Assembly (NCBI GenBank): GCA_021776025.1
Contig: JAJFGR010000007.1
Span: 682,001-746,000 of the forward strand
Length of the DNA: 64,000 bases
Source of the DNA: Alphaproteobacteria bacterium
GTDB lineage: Bacteria; Pseudomonadota; Alphaproteobacteria; Micavibrionales; Micavibrionaceae
Direction of reading: 5' to 3'
The translations under genes and the position numbers were made by a program. Shown here piece after piece: positions 27,292 through 36,418 of the stretch (the stretch's first letter is position 1; every line of letters begins with the position of its first letter). The notes beneath the pieces were generated by a model. That model did no database searches. It was given only the letters and a program-made list of their open reading frames with translations, and was not told the origin of the DNA.

Positions 27292-28443
27292 TTAATCGCC
27301 CAAACTTATGCGTGATGTGTCAATTTTTTGCAGGCCTTCGGTTTTTCCGTCGCCGGCAGAGACTAATTTGCTCTGTTGAAGCCTAATCTTGAGGTCTGAC
27401 GGCCTGTCAGAGTTGCTTATAGCCACATCTTCGGTAATAAGACCTTCTTCGAAAAGCCCTAGCAAGCACTGGTCGAAGGTGCACATGCCCAAGCTATTAT
27501 TCTGTTCCATGACATCCTTAATTTTTGTGATCTCACCTTTCAGAATAAGCTCCCTCACCAATCCTTGATTCAGCATAATTTCAACAGCGGGAACCAATTG
27601 ATTATTTACACCCGGAATTAGACGCTGGGACACAATGGCCTTCAGGTTCATGGCCAGATTCAGCCGCACTTGCGTTACCATGTCTTCCGGGAAAAAGTTC
27701 ACGATCCGCTCAATGGCCTGATACGCGTTGTTGGTATGGATAGTCGCCAGACAAAGGTGCCCGGTTTCAGTAATGGTGAGTGCCTGATCCATAACTTCGC
27801 GATCGCGGATCTCCCCGACCAGAATAACGTCCGGGCGCTGACGCAGTGCGTTTTTCATCGCAATCGCGTAGCTTTCGGTATCCACACCCACCTCACGCTG
27901 GGTAACAACAGCTTTTTTATGATCGTGGTAATATTCGATTGGATCTTCGATGGTAATAATGTGCCCTTCCATAGCGGCATTACGGTAATCCACCATAGAT
28001 GCCAGCGTGGTCGATTTACCGGAACCGGTAATCCCGGTGACCAACACAAGCCCTCTTTTCTCAAGAGCAAGCCTCTCAAGGACTTTAGGAAGATTTAAAT
28101 CTTCAAAACTTGGAATTTCCGAGGTAATGCGGCGGATAACAAGCGCGGGAAACTGGCGCTGTTTCATGACATTCACGCGAAAACGCCCATGATCGCCCAT
28201 ATCCAGCGCGGTATTCAGCTCCATAGCCGTATCAAACTCACGTTTTTGCCGGCTTGTAAGTATAGCGCCGAGAATATTTTCTATATCCTGCAAGGCCAAC
28301 GGCTTATCAGAAAGCGCCAGCATCTTATCTTCAACGCGCAATGTCGGAGCGCGGTCCACTGTTAAATACAGGTCGCTGGCATGATGCTCTTCCATGGCCA
28401 TCAGGTAATTGAGAATAACAGAAGCTTCAGGCACTGGTGTCAA
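27292..28443 (-). CDS. pilU: Type IV pilus retraction ATPase PilU-like
   Basis: A 383-residue hexameric ATPase of the PilT/PilU family. Walker A is GITGSGKST (137-145). The HIITIEDPIEYYHDHKK stretch, the Walker B region DVILVGEIRDREV and the His box LCLATIHTNNAYQAIERI are present. It lacks the AIRNLIRE-type signature of PilT and overlaps the upstream pilT gene by four bases, as commonly seen for pilT-pilU pairs. It is likely an accessory to PilT in retraction. Confidence 0.88.
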   Translation of the reverse strand: MTPVPEASVILNYLMAMEEHHASDLYLTVDRAPTLRVEDKMLALSDKPLALQDIENILGAILTSRQKREFDTAMELNTALDMGDHGRFRVNVMKQRQFPALVIRRITSEIPSFEDLNLPKVLERLALEKRGLVLVTGITGSGKSTTLASMVDYRNAAMEGHIITIEDPIEYYHDHKKAVVTQREVGVDTESYAIAMKNALRQRPDVILVGEIRDREVMDQALTITETGHLCLATIHTNNAYQAIERIVNFFPEDMVTQVRLNLAMNLKAIVSQRLIPGVNNQLVPAVEIMLNQGLVRELILKGEITKIKDVMEQNNSLGMCTFDQCLLGLFEEGLITEDVAISNSDRPSDLKIRLQQSKLVSAGDGKTEGLQKIDTSRISLGD

Positions 28444-29612
28444 AACGAATACCCTTCTTCACTTGAGCCTGATTCCTTTGAGCCCCCTCCAGAGCCTGGG
28501 GAAACTTCTCCATCTTCATTGTTGAGTTTTGCTCCACCAAGGGATGCGGCGGCATAGTCCTCATCGCCTTCGCCTTCTTCGCCAGTAGTCAATTGTGTTG
28601 CACGGCGCGCTTCACCTTTATCAATAATGCCGGCCTCAAACAAATCAGCAATCGCATCTTGCATCGTGACCATGCCGTAGCGTGAACCGGTTTGCATCAT
28701 CGAATACATCTGCGGGACCTGGTTTTCACGGATCAAGTTTCGCACCGCATTGGTTCCCACCAAAATCTCAAAGGCCCCTACGCGCCCCTCACCATCAGCT
28801 TTACGCACAAGCGTTTGGGCAACAACGCCCTGAAGGGAACTGGACAACATCGCGCGCACCATCTCTTTATCCCCGGTCGGGAACACGTCAATCACACGGT
28901 CAATAGTTTTAGACGCAGAGTTGGAGTGCAGCGTGGCAAAAACAAGGTGCCCGGTTTCAGCGGCAGTGAGCGCCAGCGAGATTGTTTCATAATCGCGCAT
29001 CTCACCCACCAGGATCACATCCGGGTCTTCCCGCAACGCGCTTTTCAATGCGCGGGCGAACGAATTGGTATCGGTTCCCACTTCACGGTGGTTAACCAAA
29101 CTTTTTTTCGACTTGTGGAAGAATTCGACCGGATCTTCAATTGTCAAAATGTGTTTCGACATATTGGCGTTGATATGGTTGACCATCGAGGCCAGTGTTG
29201 TCGATTTACCGGAACCGGTTGGCCCGGTTACCAGAACGATGCCTTTTTCAAGCTCTGAAAAACGTCGCAGCACGGGTGGCAAACCAAGATCCTCCATGGT
29301 CGGCACTTCTGTTGGAATTGTTCTGAATACGGCCGAGGCGCCAAGGCGTGTTGTAAAACCGTTTACACGAAAACGCGCTTTTTCCCCCAGCGCGATCGCG
29401 AAATCAATCTCCATATTCTTTTCATACTCGGCGCGCTGATCTTCAGTCATCACCGAATACAGCATTGTGCGGATCTCGTCGCTGGAAAGCGCATCGGCCT
29501 TCACACGTTTCATCAGACCGTTTGTGCGTATAATGGGTGGGCTTCCGGCGCTCAAATGAAGGTCGGAAGCATCGTTTTGCATGGTAAAAGCAAGAAGTTG
29601 AGTAAGGTCCAA
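28440..29612 (-). CDS. pilT: Type IV pilus retraction ATPase PilT
   Basis: Drives pilus depolymerisation. Walker A is GPTGSGKST (130-138). The Asp box HILTIEDPVEF, Walker B DVILVGEMRDYETI, His box LVFATLHSNSASKTIDRV and the PilT signature AVRNLIRENQVPQMYSMMQT are visible. A roughly 30-residue Gly/Ser/Glu-rich tail extends beyond the family core (390 residues versus about 345). It overlaps pilU by four bases. Confidence 0.92.
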   Translation of the reverse strand: MDLTQLLAFTMQNDASDLHLSAGSPPIIRTNGLMKRVKADALSSDEIRTMLYSVMTEDQRAEYEKNMEIDFAIALGEKARFRVNGFTTRLGASAVFRTIPTEVPTMEDLGLPPVLRRFSELEKGIVLVTGPTGSGKSTTLASMVNHINANMSKHILTIEDPVEFFHKSKKSLVNHREVGTDTNSFARALKSALREDPDVILVGEMRDYETISLALTAAETGHLVFATLHSNSASKTIDRVIDVFPTGDKEMVRAMLSSSLQGVVAQTLVRKADGEGRVGAFEILVGTNAVRNLIRENQVPQMYSMMQTGSRYGMVTMQDAIADLFEAGIIDKGEARRATQLTTGEEGEGDEDYAAASLGGAKLNNEDGEVSPGSGGGSKESGSSEEGYSF

Positions 29613-29730
29613 GGACGGCCTCCTTTTCTTTTAAAATGGGCAGAAGCAAAAGATTTTTGCTTCTATTAGTTGTAACGCAATATTCTAAACGGAAGGTAAA
29701 GATTAACCCCTTATTTCATATTAACTTTTT

Positions 29731-30531
29731 TCAGGGTAAATGAGAACCACTCAGTAGAAAAAGCACGAAAAATGACAAAATAAGTGCTGGACCAAAGGGA
29801 AACTGCTGCTCTCCCTTGGTTTTCTGCCATAAAACGCCAATAAAAACACCAAAAACGCCGGAAAATATAAAAAACAAGGCTAAGTTTGAAAGCCCTAACC
29901 ATAGGCCAGCGACAGCAAAGAACTTCACATCACCAAGCCCTAGGGCCTGACGCCCTAAAATTTTTTTCATAAATACACCCATCAGGAACACAGAGACAGC
30001 ATAAATGAGCGCCCCGCCGCCATATTCGAGTATTTGCGCTCCATACCCTCCAGTGATATGTGCGGGCCAGAAACGGTAAAAAATGCCAAAAACACCCAAA
30101 GCTAACACAAGGTTATTGGGTAGAATTTTATGCCTCAAATCAAAGACAGCCAATGCCGCCAAAATCGCAAAAGCGGCATAAGCGGCTAACAATTGCGAGA
30201 CCGGATAAAAGCCATACATATAAAAGTAGCTAAAACCTAGAAACAGAACAGACAGTTCGATAGCTGGATAAATGGGTGAAATTTTTTCGGCGCAATAGCG
30301 GCACTTCCCCCTTTGAAATACCCAGGAGAAAAATGGAATGAGATCGATAACTTTCAATCTTGTTTTACAATGCGGGCAGCAAGAGCGCAGACCGCCTTTT
30401 TCTTTTTCATCAGCTTTCAGCGTAAAAATGGAACCGCGATGAGCAAGCATCGTTGCGAAGCTACCAAAGGTCAGGCCCAATATAATTACAATAACGATTT
30501 CGAGAATTTCAGGCGTGTGCGCAAGCAGCAT
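29731..30531 (-). CDS. pilD: Prepilin peptidase / N-methyltransferase
   Basis: An inner-membrane aspartyl protease that cleaves and N-methylates prepilins. Two Cys pairs (CPHC at 52-55 and CRYC at 77-80) form the zinc-binding cytoplasmic loop. Catalytic aspartates are Asp131 in FDLRHKILPN and Asp201 in GLGDVKFF. About eight hydrophobic segments are visible. At 266 residues it is slightly short but complete. Its substrate is presumably the pilin at 21726-22463. Confidence 0.93.
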   Translation of the reverse strand: MLLAHTPEILEIVIVIILGLTFGSFATMLAHRGSIFTLKADEKEKGGLRSCCPHCKTRLKVIDLIPFFSWVFQRGKCRYCAEKISPIYPAIELSVLFLGFSYFYMYGFYPVSQLLAAYAAFAILAALAVFDLRHKILPNNLVLALGVFGIFYRFWPAHITGGYGAQILEYGGGALIYAVSVFLMGVFMKKILGRQALGLGDVKFFAVAGLWLGLSNLALFFIFSGVFGVFIGVLWQKTKGEQQFPFGPALILSFFVLFLLSGSHLP

Positions 30532-30533
30532 TG

Positions 30534-31511
30534 TCAGCGAAGCTCGGCAAGACGCTCAAACACGGAGTCTCGCGGAATACTACGCCCTGAACCATAGAGC
30601 GTATCAATCTCTAGCGCCTCTTCATAAAATGCGATGGCCTGCTTCTTGTCTCCGGCGCGATCCGCAATAATAGCCATGTTAAAAACATGTCCGGCATTTT
30701 CAGGCTCCATGCTCGCGGCCATGCCTAAATAACGGATAGCATCGCCGTAACGACCCATCTTCGCTTCGACAACCGAAAGCTGCGCGACGATCGCGGTGTT
30801 GCCGGGATTATCCTCATGCAGTTCGAGCAAGTTACGCATTGCAACGGCCGGGTAGCGTTTACCAAGGAGGCCTTGCAAATTCACCTGCGCATCAATATTT
30901 TTCGAACGGATATCAAGCAATGCTTCATAAGCATCAATCGCTTCATCATCACGGCCAATCCGTTGCAGCGCGACGGCGCGGCCCATCAAAACATTCGGAT
31001 CACGTTTATTTGAAGCATATATTCCGTTGTAGATTTCCAGCGCCGATTCGAAACGTCCGAGCTTCATGGCTCGATCAGCAGCAACAAGGCGCGCCTCCTT
31101 ACTACCGGGGTTTGCATTTTTGCGCGTGACAACCAGACGCGAGCCTGGACTTAAAACCGGATTCACCTTGGATGGTGCCCCCTTACTTGAAAGCTCACTA
31201 TCCGGAACAAGCGCTTCGGCATCAAAGAATAAATTCTCATCAAACTCTTCAGCCTGCGCAGCTTCAGGAATATTCGGCGTGCCTGCCGTTTCTGATATAA
31301 TAGGGGTAAGGTCTGCCCCTTCCGGCATGGCCGACGACGACGCTGCCTCATCGGGCAACAGCATCTGAATTTCGTTATTATCCTGCGGCAAGTCCAAAGG
31401 CATCTCTTCGACGGGCATCAAATCCTGGGCACTGGCAGACATAGCTACAAAGGAGCCTGCGGCGATTGTAAAAACGCTAAGCTGCAAGAAAATTTTGAAT
31501 TGTCTTCGCAT
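30534..31511 (-). CDS. Exported TPR protein of the pilus operon (MshN-like role)
   Basis: A 325-residue protein with signal peptide ending SASA-Q, an acidic Pro/Glu-rich linker (about residues 30-140) and a C-terminal array of about five tetratricopeptide repeats (GRFESALEIYNGIYASNKRD and similar). I start at MRRQFKIF (31511), which has CAGGG upstream; earlier in-frame starts lack a binding site and give a poor signal. TPR proteins occur in MSHA and other pilus loci (MshN). It lies 2 bases from pilD. Confidence 0.78.
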   Translation of the reverse strand: MRRQFKIFLQLSVFTIAAGSFVAMSASAQDLMPVEEMPLDLPQDNNEIQMLLPDEAASSSAMPEGADLTPIISETAGTPNIPEAAQAEEFDENLFFDAEALVPDSELSSKGAPSKVNPVLSPGSRLVVTRKNANPGSKEARLVAADRAMKLGRFESALEIYNGIYASNKRDPNVLMGRAVALQRIGRDDEAIDAYEALLDIRSKNIDAQVNLQGLLGKRYPAVAMRNLLELHEDNPGNTAIVAQLSVVEAKMGRYGDAIRYLGMAASMEPENAGHVFNMAIIADRAGDKKQAIAFYEEALEIDTLYGSGRSIPRDSVFERLAELR

Positions 31512-31586
31512 TTTAAACCCTGCTGTTGAATCCATCTGAATAGACGTGAAAGGCGAATCATAGAATATACGCACCTCTTTAATGTA

Positions 31587-32327
31587 TCACGCCGCGCGGG
31601 TTTCCTCAATAAAATGTAGAAAGGCTTGTTCGAGAGTTTTTGAAATATTTTGAGATTTAAAATCTGACGGCTTGCCTGTAAATCTGATCTGTTTGTCGTG
31701 TAATATGGCGACGCGATCGCAAATTTCATCCATATCAGCCAAGATGTGGGAACTTAGGAATATCGTGCAGCCATTTGATTTTGCTTCTAAAAGTAGTTTT
31801 TTGGTATGTGCTCTGGCGATCGGGTCTAGGCCGCTCATTGGCTCGTCCAAAATCAACAAATCACACCCGGTTAGCACCGCCGCCAATAGCCCCAGCTTTT
31901 GCCGCATGCCCTTAGAATAGGTATGCACGCGGCGCGGCAAAGCATCCGCATCCAGAGAAATACGCTGCGCATACTCAAAACAACGCTCGTCTGTAAGCTC
32001 ACGACGATAAAGCTTTGCCGAAAATTTAAGAAATTCGAGACCGCTTAAGAACCATGGAGGCTCAAACCGCTCCGGCAAGAACGCCAAACGTTGCTTAACG
32101 CTTTTGGCATCCACGGGCTGTCCAAAAATCTCAACGCTGCCTTTATTCTGAGTGCGCAGCCCCAAGAGCGTTTTGATCAGCGTGGTTTTGCCTACACCAT
32201 TGAGCCCTATCAAGCCGAAAAACTCCCCCGCACTGACCTGCAGGTTTACATTCTCGACAGCCTTAAACTGCTTATAGGAAACGTCCACGTCTTTGATATG
32301 AAGTGCGATTTCTTTCGAAGATGTCAT
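31587..32327 (-). CDS. ABC transporter ATPase in the pilus operon (PilH-like)
   Basis: A 246-residue ABC ATPase. Walker A is GLNGVGKT (41-48), the signature is YSKGMRQKLG, and Walker B is LLILDEPMSGLDP, with an H-loop in FLSSHILADMDEI. It resembles ABC-2 (drug or polysaccharide type) ATPases. No permease adjoins it; the only candidate in the window is at 24515-25279 in the same operon. In Myxococcus xanthus the ABC ATPase PilH is needed for type IV pili, which is the closest precedent. Confidence 0.85.
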   Translation of the reverse strand: MTSSKEIALHIKDVDVSYKQFKAVENVNLQVSAGEFFGLIGLNGVGKTTLIKTLLGLRTQNKGSVEIFGQPVDAKSVKQRLAFLPERFEPPWFLSGLEFLKFSAKLYRRELTDERCFEYAQRISLDADALPRRVHTYSKGMRQKLGLLAAVLTGCDLLILDEPMSGLDPIARAHTKKLLLEAKSNGCTIFLSSHILADMDEICDRVAILHDKQIRFTGKPSDFKSQNISKTLEQAFLHFIEETRAA

Positions 32328-32338
32328 GAATAAAAGCC

Positions 32339-32884
32339 TTAACCGGGAAGGAAAATCCGTGTATCGATGTTAAAGCGCTGATGCGGCCGCAGGCGAATTG
32401 GGAAAATCTGATTGGTCCAATCGTCGAACCACTTAAACTCGATATATGTCTTATATACTTTAAGGTCCATTACCTCTTTAGGCACAGCATCGGGTGTTAC
32501 GCGCTGTTCATTCAACCAAATGGTCCACTCAGCGCCGCCGTTATAAACGATACCGCTGAGCCTGATTTCACGCTCCTCGGGTGGCGGCTTAACCTTCTCA
32601 ATCTGATCCACACGTTGGCTCAACGCCTTATCCAGCTCTCTTTTTGTAACGCCCCGCGTTTCACCGCGAGAATTGCGGGCGTCCTGAATTGCGACATGCT
32701 CCCAGTGCGTAAACACCAGCGATTGATACTCAGACGGATTAAATAATGGGCCTTTATCTTGCGACCCTTCCGGCTGCGGTGCTTCTAGGGCTGCAGCAGC
32801 CGGTGTGGGCGGCGCGGCGTCCTGCGCACTGGAACTTAAAGGCCACAGCATAAAACATACAAGAACTAAACGAAGGATCATCAT
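32339..32884 (-). CDS. Periplasmic pilus assembly protein, PilP/MshK-like
   Basis: A 181-residue exported protein with signal peptide (LVLVCFMLWPLSSSA-Q), a Pro/Ala-rich linker, and a C-terminal beta domain (IRLSGIVYNGGAEWTIWLNE, then VMDLKVYKTYIEFKW). That domain has the layout of MshK/GspB/PilP homology regions, where a small beta domain links the inner-membrane complex to the secretin. It overlaps the upstream PilO-like gene by four bases. Homology is inferred from layout and context. Confidence 0.65.
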   Translation of the reverse strand: MMILRLVLVCFMLWPLSSSAQDAAPPTPAAAALEAPQPEGSQDKGPLFNPSEYQSLVFTHWEHVAIQDARNSRGETRGVTKRELDKALSQRVDQIEKVKPPPEEREIRLSGIVYNGGAEWTIWLNEQRVTPDAVPKEVMDLKVYKTYIEFKWFDDWTNQIFPIRLRPHQRFNIDTRIFLPG

Positions 32885-33522
32885 GGCTGTTCCTCCCCTA
32901 TCACACTGCTTTCAGGGATCATCGTCCGCCACATCATTTGCACATTGGCCTGCACCAAAGATGGATTGCTGCCCGTAGCAATCGCCCGAAGAACAGTTCC
33001 CGTCACGTCAGCTTGTCTCTCAAGATGGACATCCTCAACCGTTATATGACCGGGGAAATAATGTTCCACCAAAAAGAGATAATGGAAAATATTGATGTCA
33101 TCAAATGCTTCCAGCCTGATTTCAATCGGGCTTTTTAAAACTTTATGCTCAGCCTTTTTGGCCTCTTCATTCTCTTCAATCTCACCCGAAGCAATGCTGG
33201 CAATCGCCTTGCTTACCCCCGATGTTTTCTGAATTTGGTTGAGAATCTGTTCAGCCTGTCGGCGCCCCTGATCTTTAAAAAACCCATCAGCGGCCAACAC
33301 TTCGAATTCTTCTTTTTGTTCTTCAAGCTGTTCAAACTCAACCTGCATACGGCCGATATCGGCGCGCAACGTTGAAACCTGCCCCTGCAGGCCGCTGAGC
33401 TCGCGCTTTTTACCCATTACCTCCGGAGCCAGATACATGTAAACACTTGCGCCGAGCACGCCACAAGCGGCCGCCAGTAACAGCAAAACAATAACGCGCT
33501 TTATCCCAAGAACAGCAATCAT
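32881..33522 (-). CDS. PilO/MshJ-like inner-membrane pilus protein
   Basis: A 213-residue bitopic protein with an N-terminal transmembrane helix (VIVLLLLAAACGVLGASVYMYL), a coiled coil (residues about 37-80), and a ferredoxin-like C-terminal domain (PIEIRLEAFDDINIFHYLF, then FPGHITVEDVHLER). This is the PilO/MshJ/GspM layout. It overlaps both neighbours by four bases (PilM-PilN fusion upstream, PilP-like downstream), the classic pilMNOP order. Confidence 0.75.
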   Translation of the reverse strand: MIAVLGIKRVIVLLLLAAACGVLGASVYMYLAPEVMGKKRELSGLQGQVSTLRADIGRMQVEFEQLEEQKEEFEVLAADGFFKDQGRRQAEQILNQIQKTSGVSKAIASIASGEIEENEEAKKAEHKVLKSPIEIRLEAFDDINIFHYLFLVEHYFPGHITVEDVHLERQADVTGTVLRAIATGSNPSLVQANVQMMWRTMIPESSVIGEEQP

Positions 33523-35129
33523 TCCGACACCGGCCCTTTTATCAATATCTCAGCAACAAAATCCTGCTGGATATTTTGTGTTTCCAGATCACCGGCCTCA
33601 ACAACAAGGCCTTCCGTATACTCATAATCTTTCAAAAACTTTGTGACCTCAACCTCATGAGAAGGCAGCAAGCCCTCAATCCGTCCACGAAGATCAGCAA
33701 CCTCCTGATTTCCTCGATCAACATCAGCTGTCGAAGGATACGTCATCTTTAGCGTAGCCTGAAACAGCGACTCCGCCTTTTCGTTTTGCACGGCATTCCA
33801 AACATTTTGAACAACGGTTGGCTCCGCCCTAGTAATCTCTATACTATCAACGCGCAGATCCTTACCCAGCGCCTGCCCAATCCCCTTATAAAGACCAAGA
33901 ACTTTTATACGGTTTTTCTCAAGCTCTGTATAAACAGACAGTGAGCTTTGTACCAAGCGCGCATCAAAACCGACCTCCTGAAGGCGCTGAACCTCTCTTT
34001 GATACTGCGAATCCAATTGCGATTTCTGACGCTTTGAGCTTTCAATATCCCCATTAATTTCAGCCAGTGCTCCGGCTTGGGATGCGGCTTGATAGCCCAA
34101 GAAAGCCATTCCGGCAAACAAACCCAGCCCAACCATCATCGCGGCCTGCCTTGGCCTTGAAACCTCATCAACTTGGGCGACCTTCATCGGCAAGACAAAA
34201 CGTCCCTTGCGCCCCGTCCAGCCGACATGCAGCACATCGGCATAACGCGCATCGGCCTGCGGGCCAATATTCAACCCCAGCGCTTTAGCGGCTTCATTAA
34301 CGCCCAAAACATGAAGATCACACTCTTCTTCAAACATATTTTTTAAAGCTTCGCCGGGCGCCGGATTGGCAATAACAAAAACATCAAGACCTTCACTGGG
34401 GTCATAACCAAGACGCGAAAGGTAACTGATTGTTGATTTGAATTCCTGATACAGCTCACGCGCCCAATTTTCTGGGTCAGAATCACTGTCCGCCATTGGG
34501 CTCATACGTGTCAGAGCAAGCTCACCATTTTTCGTTAAAACCTGACGCAAGCTACCGTTTCGATGCTGGCCAATAAAAATAGACCATGTGTTTTTCTTGC
34601 GTTTTTTCTTCGCGCCAAGCTTAAGGGACAGCGCCTTGACCATGTCCGAAGCCTCAACAGGCAACAAACAAAAACCGGCGACAGAGGCTAAAGATTTTTT
34701 CGTTGCGCTGATCGCGCCCTTGACCTGATCGCCATTGGCTACAGCGGCAAAAATATAAATATCGGCGGCCGGCTGCGCACTGGTCTTGGGCATTTTTTCT
34801 TTAAGCGGATAGGCTGCGCGGATCGGATAGCTTGGAAAAGCGACATTCAGCTTTCTTTTGACCATGGACGCCTTATCAACCATACCAACGCCGGCGCGCA
34901 CAACGCGCTCCTTGCGGTAATGCTGTTCAACCATATCACTCAGAATGAGCACAGGCTTCTTGCCACAATCTTTAGCAATCACACTTGCAACATTTTTCTC
35001 AAAGTTTTCCGCATCCCATGGCAAGGAATCAATAAGCTTTACCCCCGATGAATTGGCCGTAAATATCGACAAAAACTCATCAGATACGAGTAAAACCGTA
35101 CGGGCGGGTGATAGAAAAGATAGTGACAT
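33519..35129 (-). CDS. PilM-PilN fusion (MshI/GspL-like)
   Basis: A 536-residue protein. Residues about 1-330 form an actin-like cytoplasmic domain (LSPARTVLLVSDEFLSIF, then STISYLSRLGYDPSEGLDVF). A transmembrane helix follows at about 340-360 (MMVGLGLFAGMAFLGY), then a coiled coil and a PilN/GspL-type periplasmic domain. PilM and PilN are separate in classical loci and fused in GspL. I start at ATG 35129, which has AGGGG; the longer frame from 35159 runs into pilC. It sits 7 bases after the pilC stop. Confidence 0.8.
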   Translation of the reverse strand: MSLSFLSPARTVLLVSDEFLSIFTANSSGVKLIDSLPWDAENFEKNVASVIAKDCGKKPVLILSDMVEQHYRKERVVRAGVGMVDKASMVKRKLNVAFPSYPIRAAYPLKEKMPKTSAQPAADIYIFAAVANGDQVKGAISATKKSLASVAGFCLLPVEASDMVKALSLKLGAKKKRKKNTWSIFIGQHRNGSLRQVLTKNGELALTRMSPMADSDSDPENWARELYQEFKSTISYLSRLGYDPSEGLDVFVIANPAPGEALKNMFEEECDLHVLGVNEAAKALGLNIGPQADARYADVLHVGWTGRKGRFVLPMKVAQVDEVSRPRQAAMMVGLGLFAGMAFLGYQAASQAGALAEINGDIESSKRQKSQLDSQYQREVQRLQEVGFDARLVQSSLSVYTELEKNRIKVLGLYKGIGQALGKDLRVDSIEITRAEPTVVQNVWNAVQNEKAESLFQATLKMTYPSTADVDRGNQEVADLRGRIEGLLPSHEVEVTKFLKDYEYTEGLVVEAGDLETQNIQQDFVAEILIKGPVSE

Positions 35130-35136
35130 TGGACCC

Positions 35137-36282
35137 CTAAAATTCCATAAAGTTTCCAAGATTCATGTAAATTGGACCAAGACTTCCGGCTGCGATCCAA
35201 GCGATAATCAATCCCAGTATAGCAGTTAATGTCGGTTGAATCATCTCAATTAAACCTTCAATCGCTTCATTCACATCATGGGTGTAAAACTCTGAGACCT
35301 GATCCAGTACAGGCGTAAGGTTTCCAGACTCTTCACCGACCTTAACCATACGCACCACAAGGCTTGGAAACTCGCCGCTGGCGTTGAAGGCCTCAGATAG
35401 CGCAGCGCCTGCCTTAACATGACCCTCAACGCTTTCCATCGCATCGAGCATCACAAGGTTACTCACTGTTGCGCGGGAGGCTTCCAAGGCTCCAATTACA
35501 TCAATGCCACTGGCATAGAGCGCACCAAAGGTCTGCGCGTAACGGGCAATCGAAATTTTTCGAATCAACGGACCAATCACCGGTGACTTTAAATACCACT
35601 CATCAAACTTATAAGCTATATTATCAGAACTTGTTCGTAACATCTTGATAAGAGCGAATAAAATCACAGGCAAAATTAAAACAATAAATGACCCATATAC
35701 CGGCAAACCGAACAGATGAAACTGCGGGATGATCATAAAGTCTGATGTTGCAATCAACCAAACCGTAAACCATGGCAGATCCAGGTCGAGGAATTTCAAA
35801 AACCCGACGATCTGGGGCACAACAATACTCATCATGAACACAATCGTCCCGAGAACCACAGCCGTCACGATAATCGGATAGCGCGTCGCTTTACGAATTT
35901 TTGCCTGAATAATATCGACCCACTTAAGATATTTAATAAGCTGCAAGTAAACAGAGGGCAGGTCCCCGGTTTCTTCCCCTGCCTGAATTAAAGAGATATA
36001 AAGTGGTTTGAAAACTTTCGGGTGCTTATTCATGGCCTCAGACAAAGCAGAACCATCAGAAACATCGCGGGAAATCTCGGACATTATATCGCGAAGACCG
36101 TCATTCTCTGTCGAATCACGAACATCGGACAAAGCATCCAAAAGCGGCACACCCGCGCTTTGCATTTGCTCCAATTGCACAAAAAGCTGGATCACATCGC
36201 GCAGCTTGACCTTTTTTGCGCCAAGCTGAAGAAAGCCTTTCTGCGCCTTTGTTCCGACCACAGAACAATCAACCAACTCCAA
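35137..36282 (-). CDS. pilC: Pilus assembly platform protein PilC/MshG (GspF family), N-terminus out of frame
   Basis: The inner-membrane platform for the assembly ATPase. Two GspF domains are visible: FVQLEQMQSAGVPLLDAL with IQAGEETGDLPSVYLQL, and ARYAQTFGALYASGIDVI with MVKVGEESGNLTPVLDQV. Transmembrane segments lie at about residues 125-150, 165-205 and 355-375. The only in-frame standard start is TTG 36282, but family sequence continues upstream for about 40 codons (see 36283-36409). Without that part the first domain is clipped, so a one-base indel or an unusual start is likely. Confidence 0.85.
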   Translation of the reverse strand: MELVDCSVVGTKAQKGFLQLGAKKVKLRDVIQLFVQLEQMQSAGVPLLDALSDVRDSTENDGLRDIMSEISRDVSDGSALSEAMNKHPKVFKPLYISLIQAGEETGDLPSVYLQLIKYLKWVDIIQAKIRKATRYPIIVTAVVLGTIVFMMSIVVPQIVGFLKFLDLDLPWFTVWLIATSDFMIIPQFHLFGLPVYGSFIVLILPVILFALIKMLRTSSDNIAYKFDEWYLKSPVIGPLIRKISIARYAQTFGALYASGIDVIGALEASRATVSNLVMLDAMESVEGHVKAGAALSEAFNASGEFPSLVVRMVKVGEESGNLTPVLDQVSEFYTHDVNEAIEGLIEMIQPTLTAILGLIIAWIAAGSLGPIYMNLGNFMEF

Positions 36283-36409
36283 CCCTGCGGATTGAAGTTG
36301 GCGATAAAGATCGACCTCGCTATTCGCTGCAATATTGCCACGAATGGGACGCCCTTTGGTATTTATTGCTTTATATTTATACCGTTGAATGATTAAAACC
36401 CTTACTCAT
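36283..36409 (-). other. Out-of-frame N-terminal part of pilC (apparent +1 frameshift)
   Basis: Upstream of TTG 36282 the pilC frame stays open and reads RYKYKAINTKGRPIRGNIAA followed by NSEVDLYRQLQSAGLELVD, the expected GspF N-terminus. It contains no ATG, GTG or TTG. A well-placed ATG at 36409 (9 bases after the pilB stop) is one frame off. Removing one T from the TTTT run (plus-strand AAAA at 36395-36398) would give MSKGLIIQRYKYKAINTKG as one frame. Confidence 0.7.
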
Positions 36410-36418
36410 GTCGGAAGA

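Noticed and set aside
36390-36409. Programmed frameshift site in pilC
   Set aside because: No known slippery heptamer, stop-codon pause or stimulatory hairpin is visible at the shift point; a simple indel or sequencing error is more economical.
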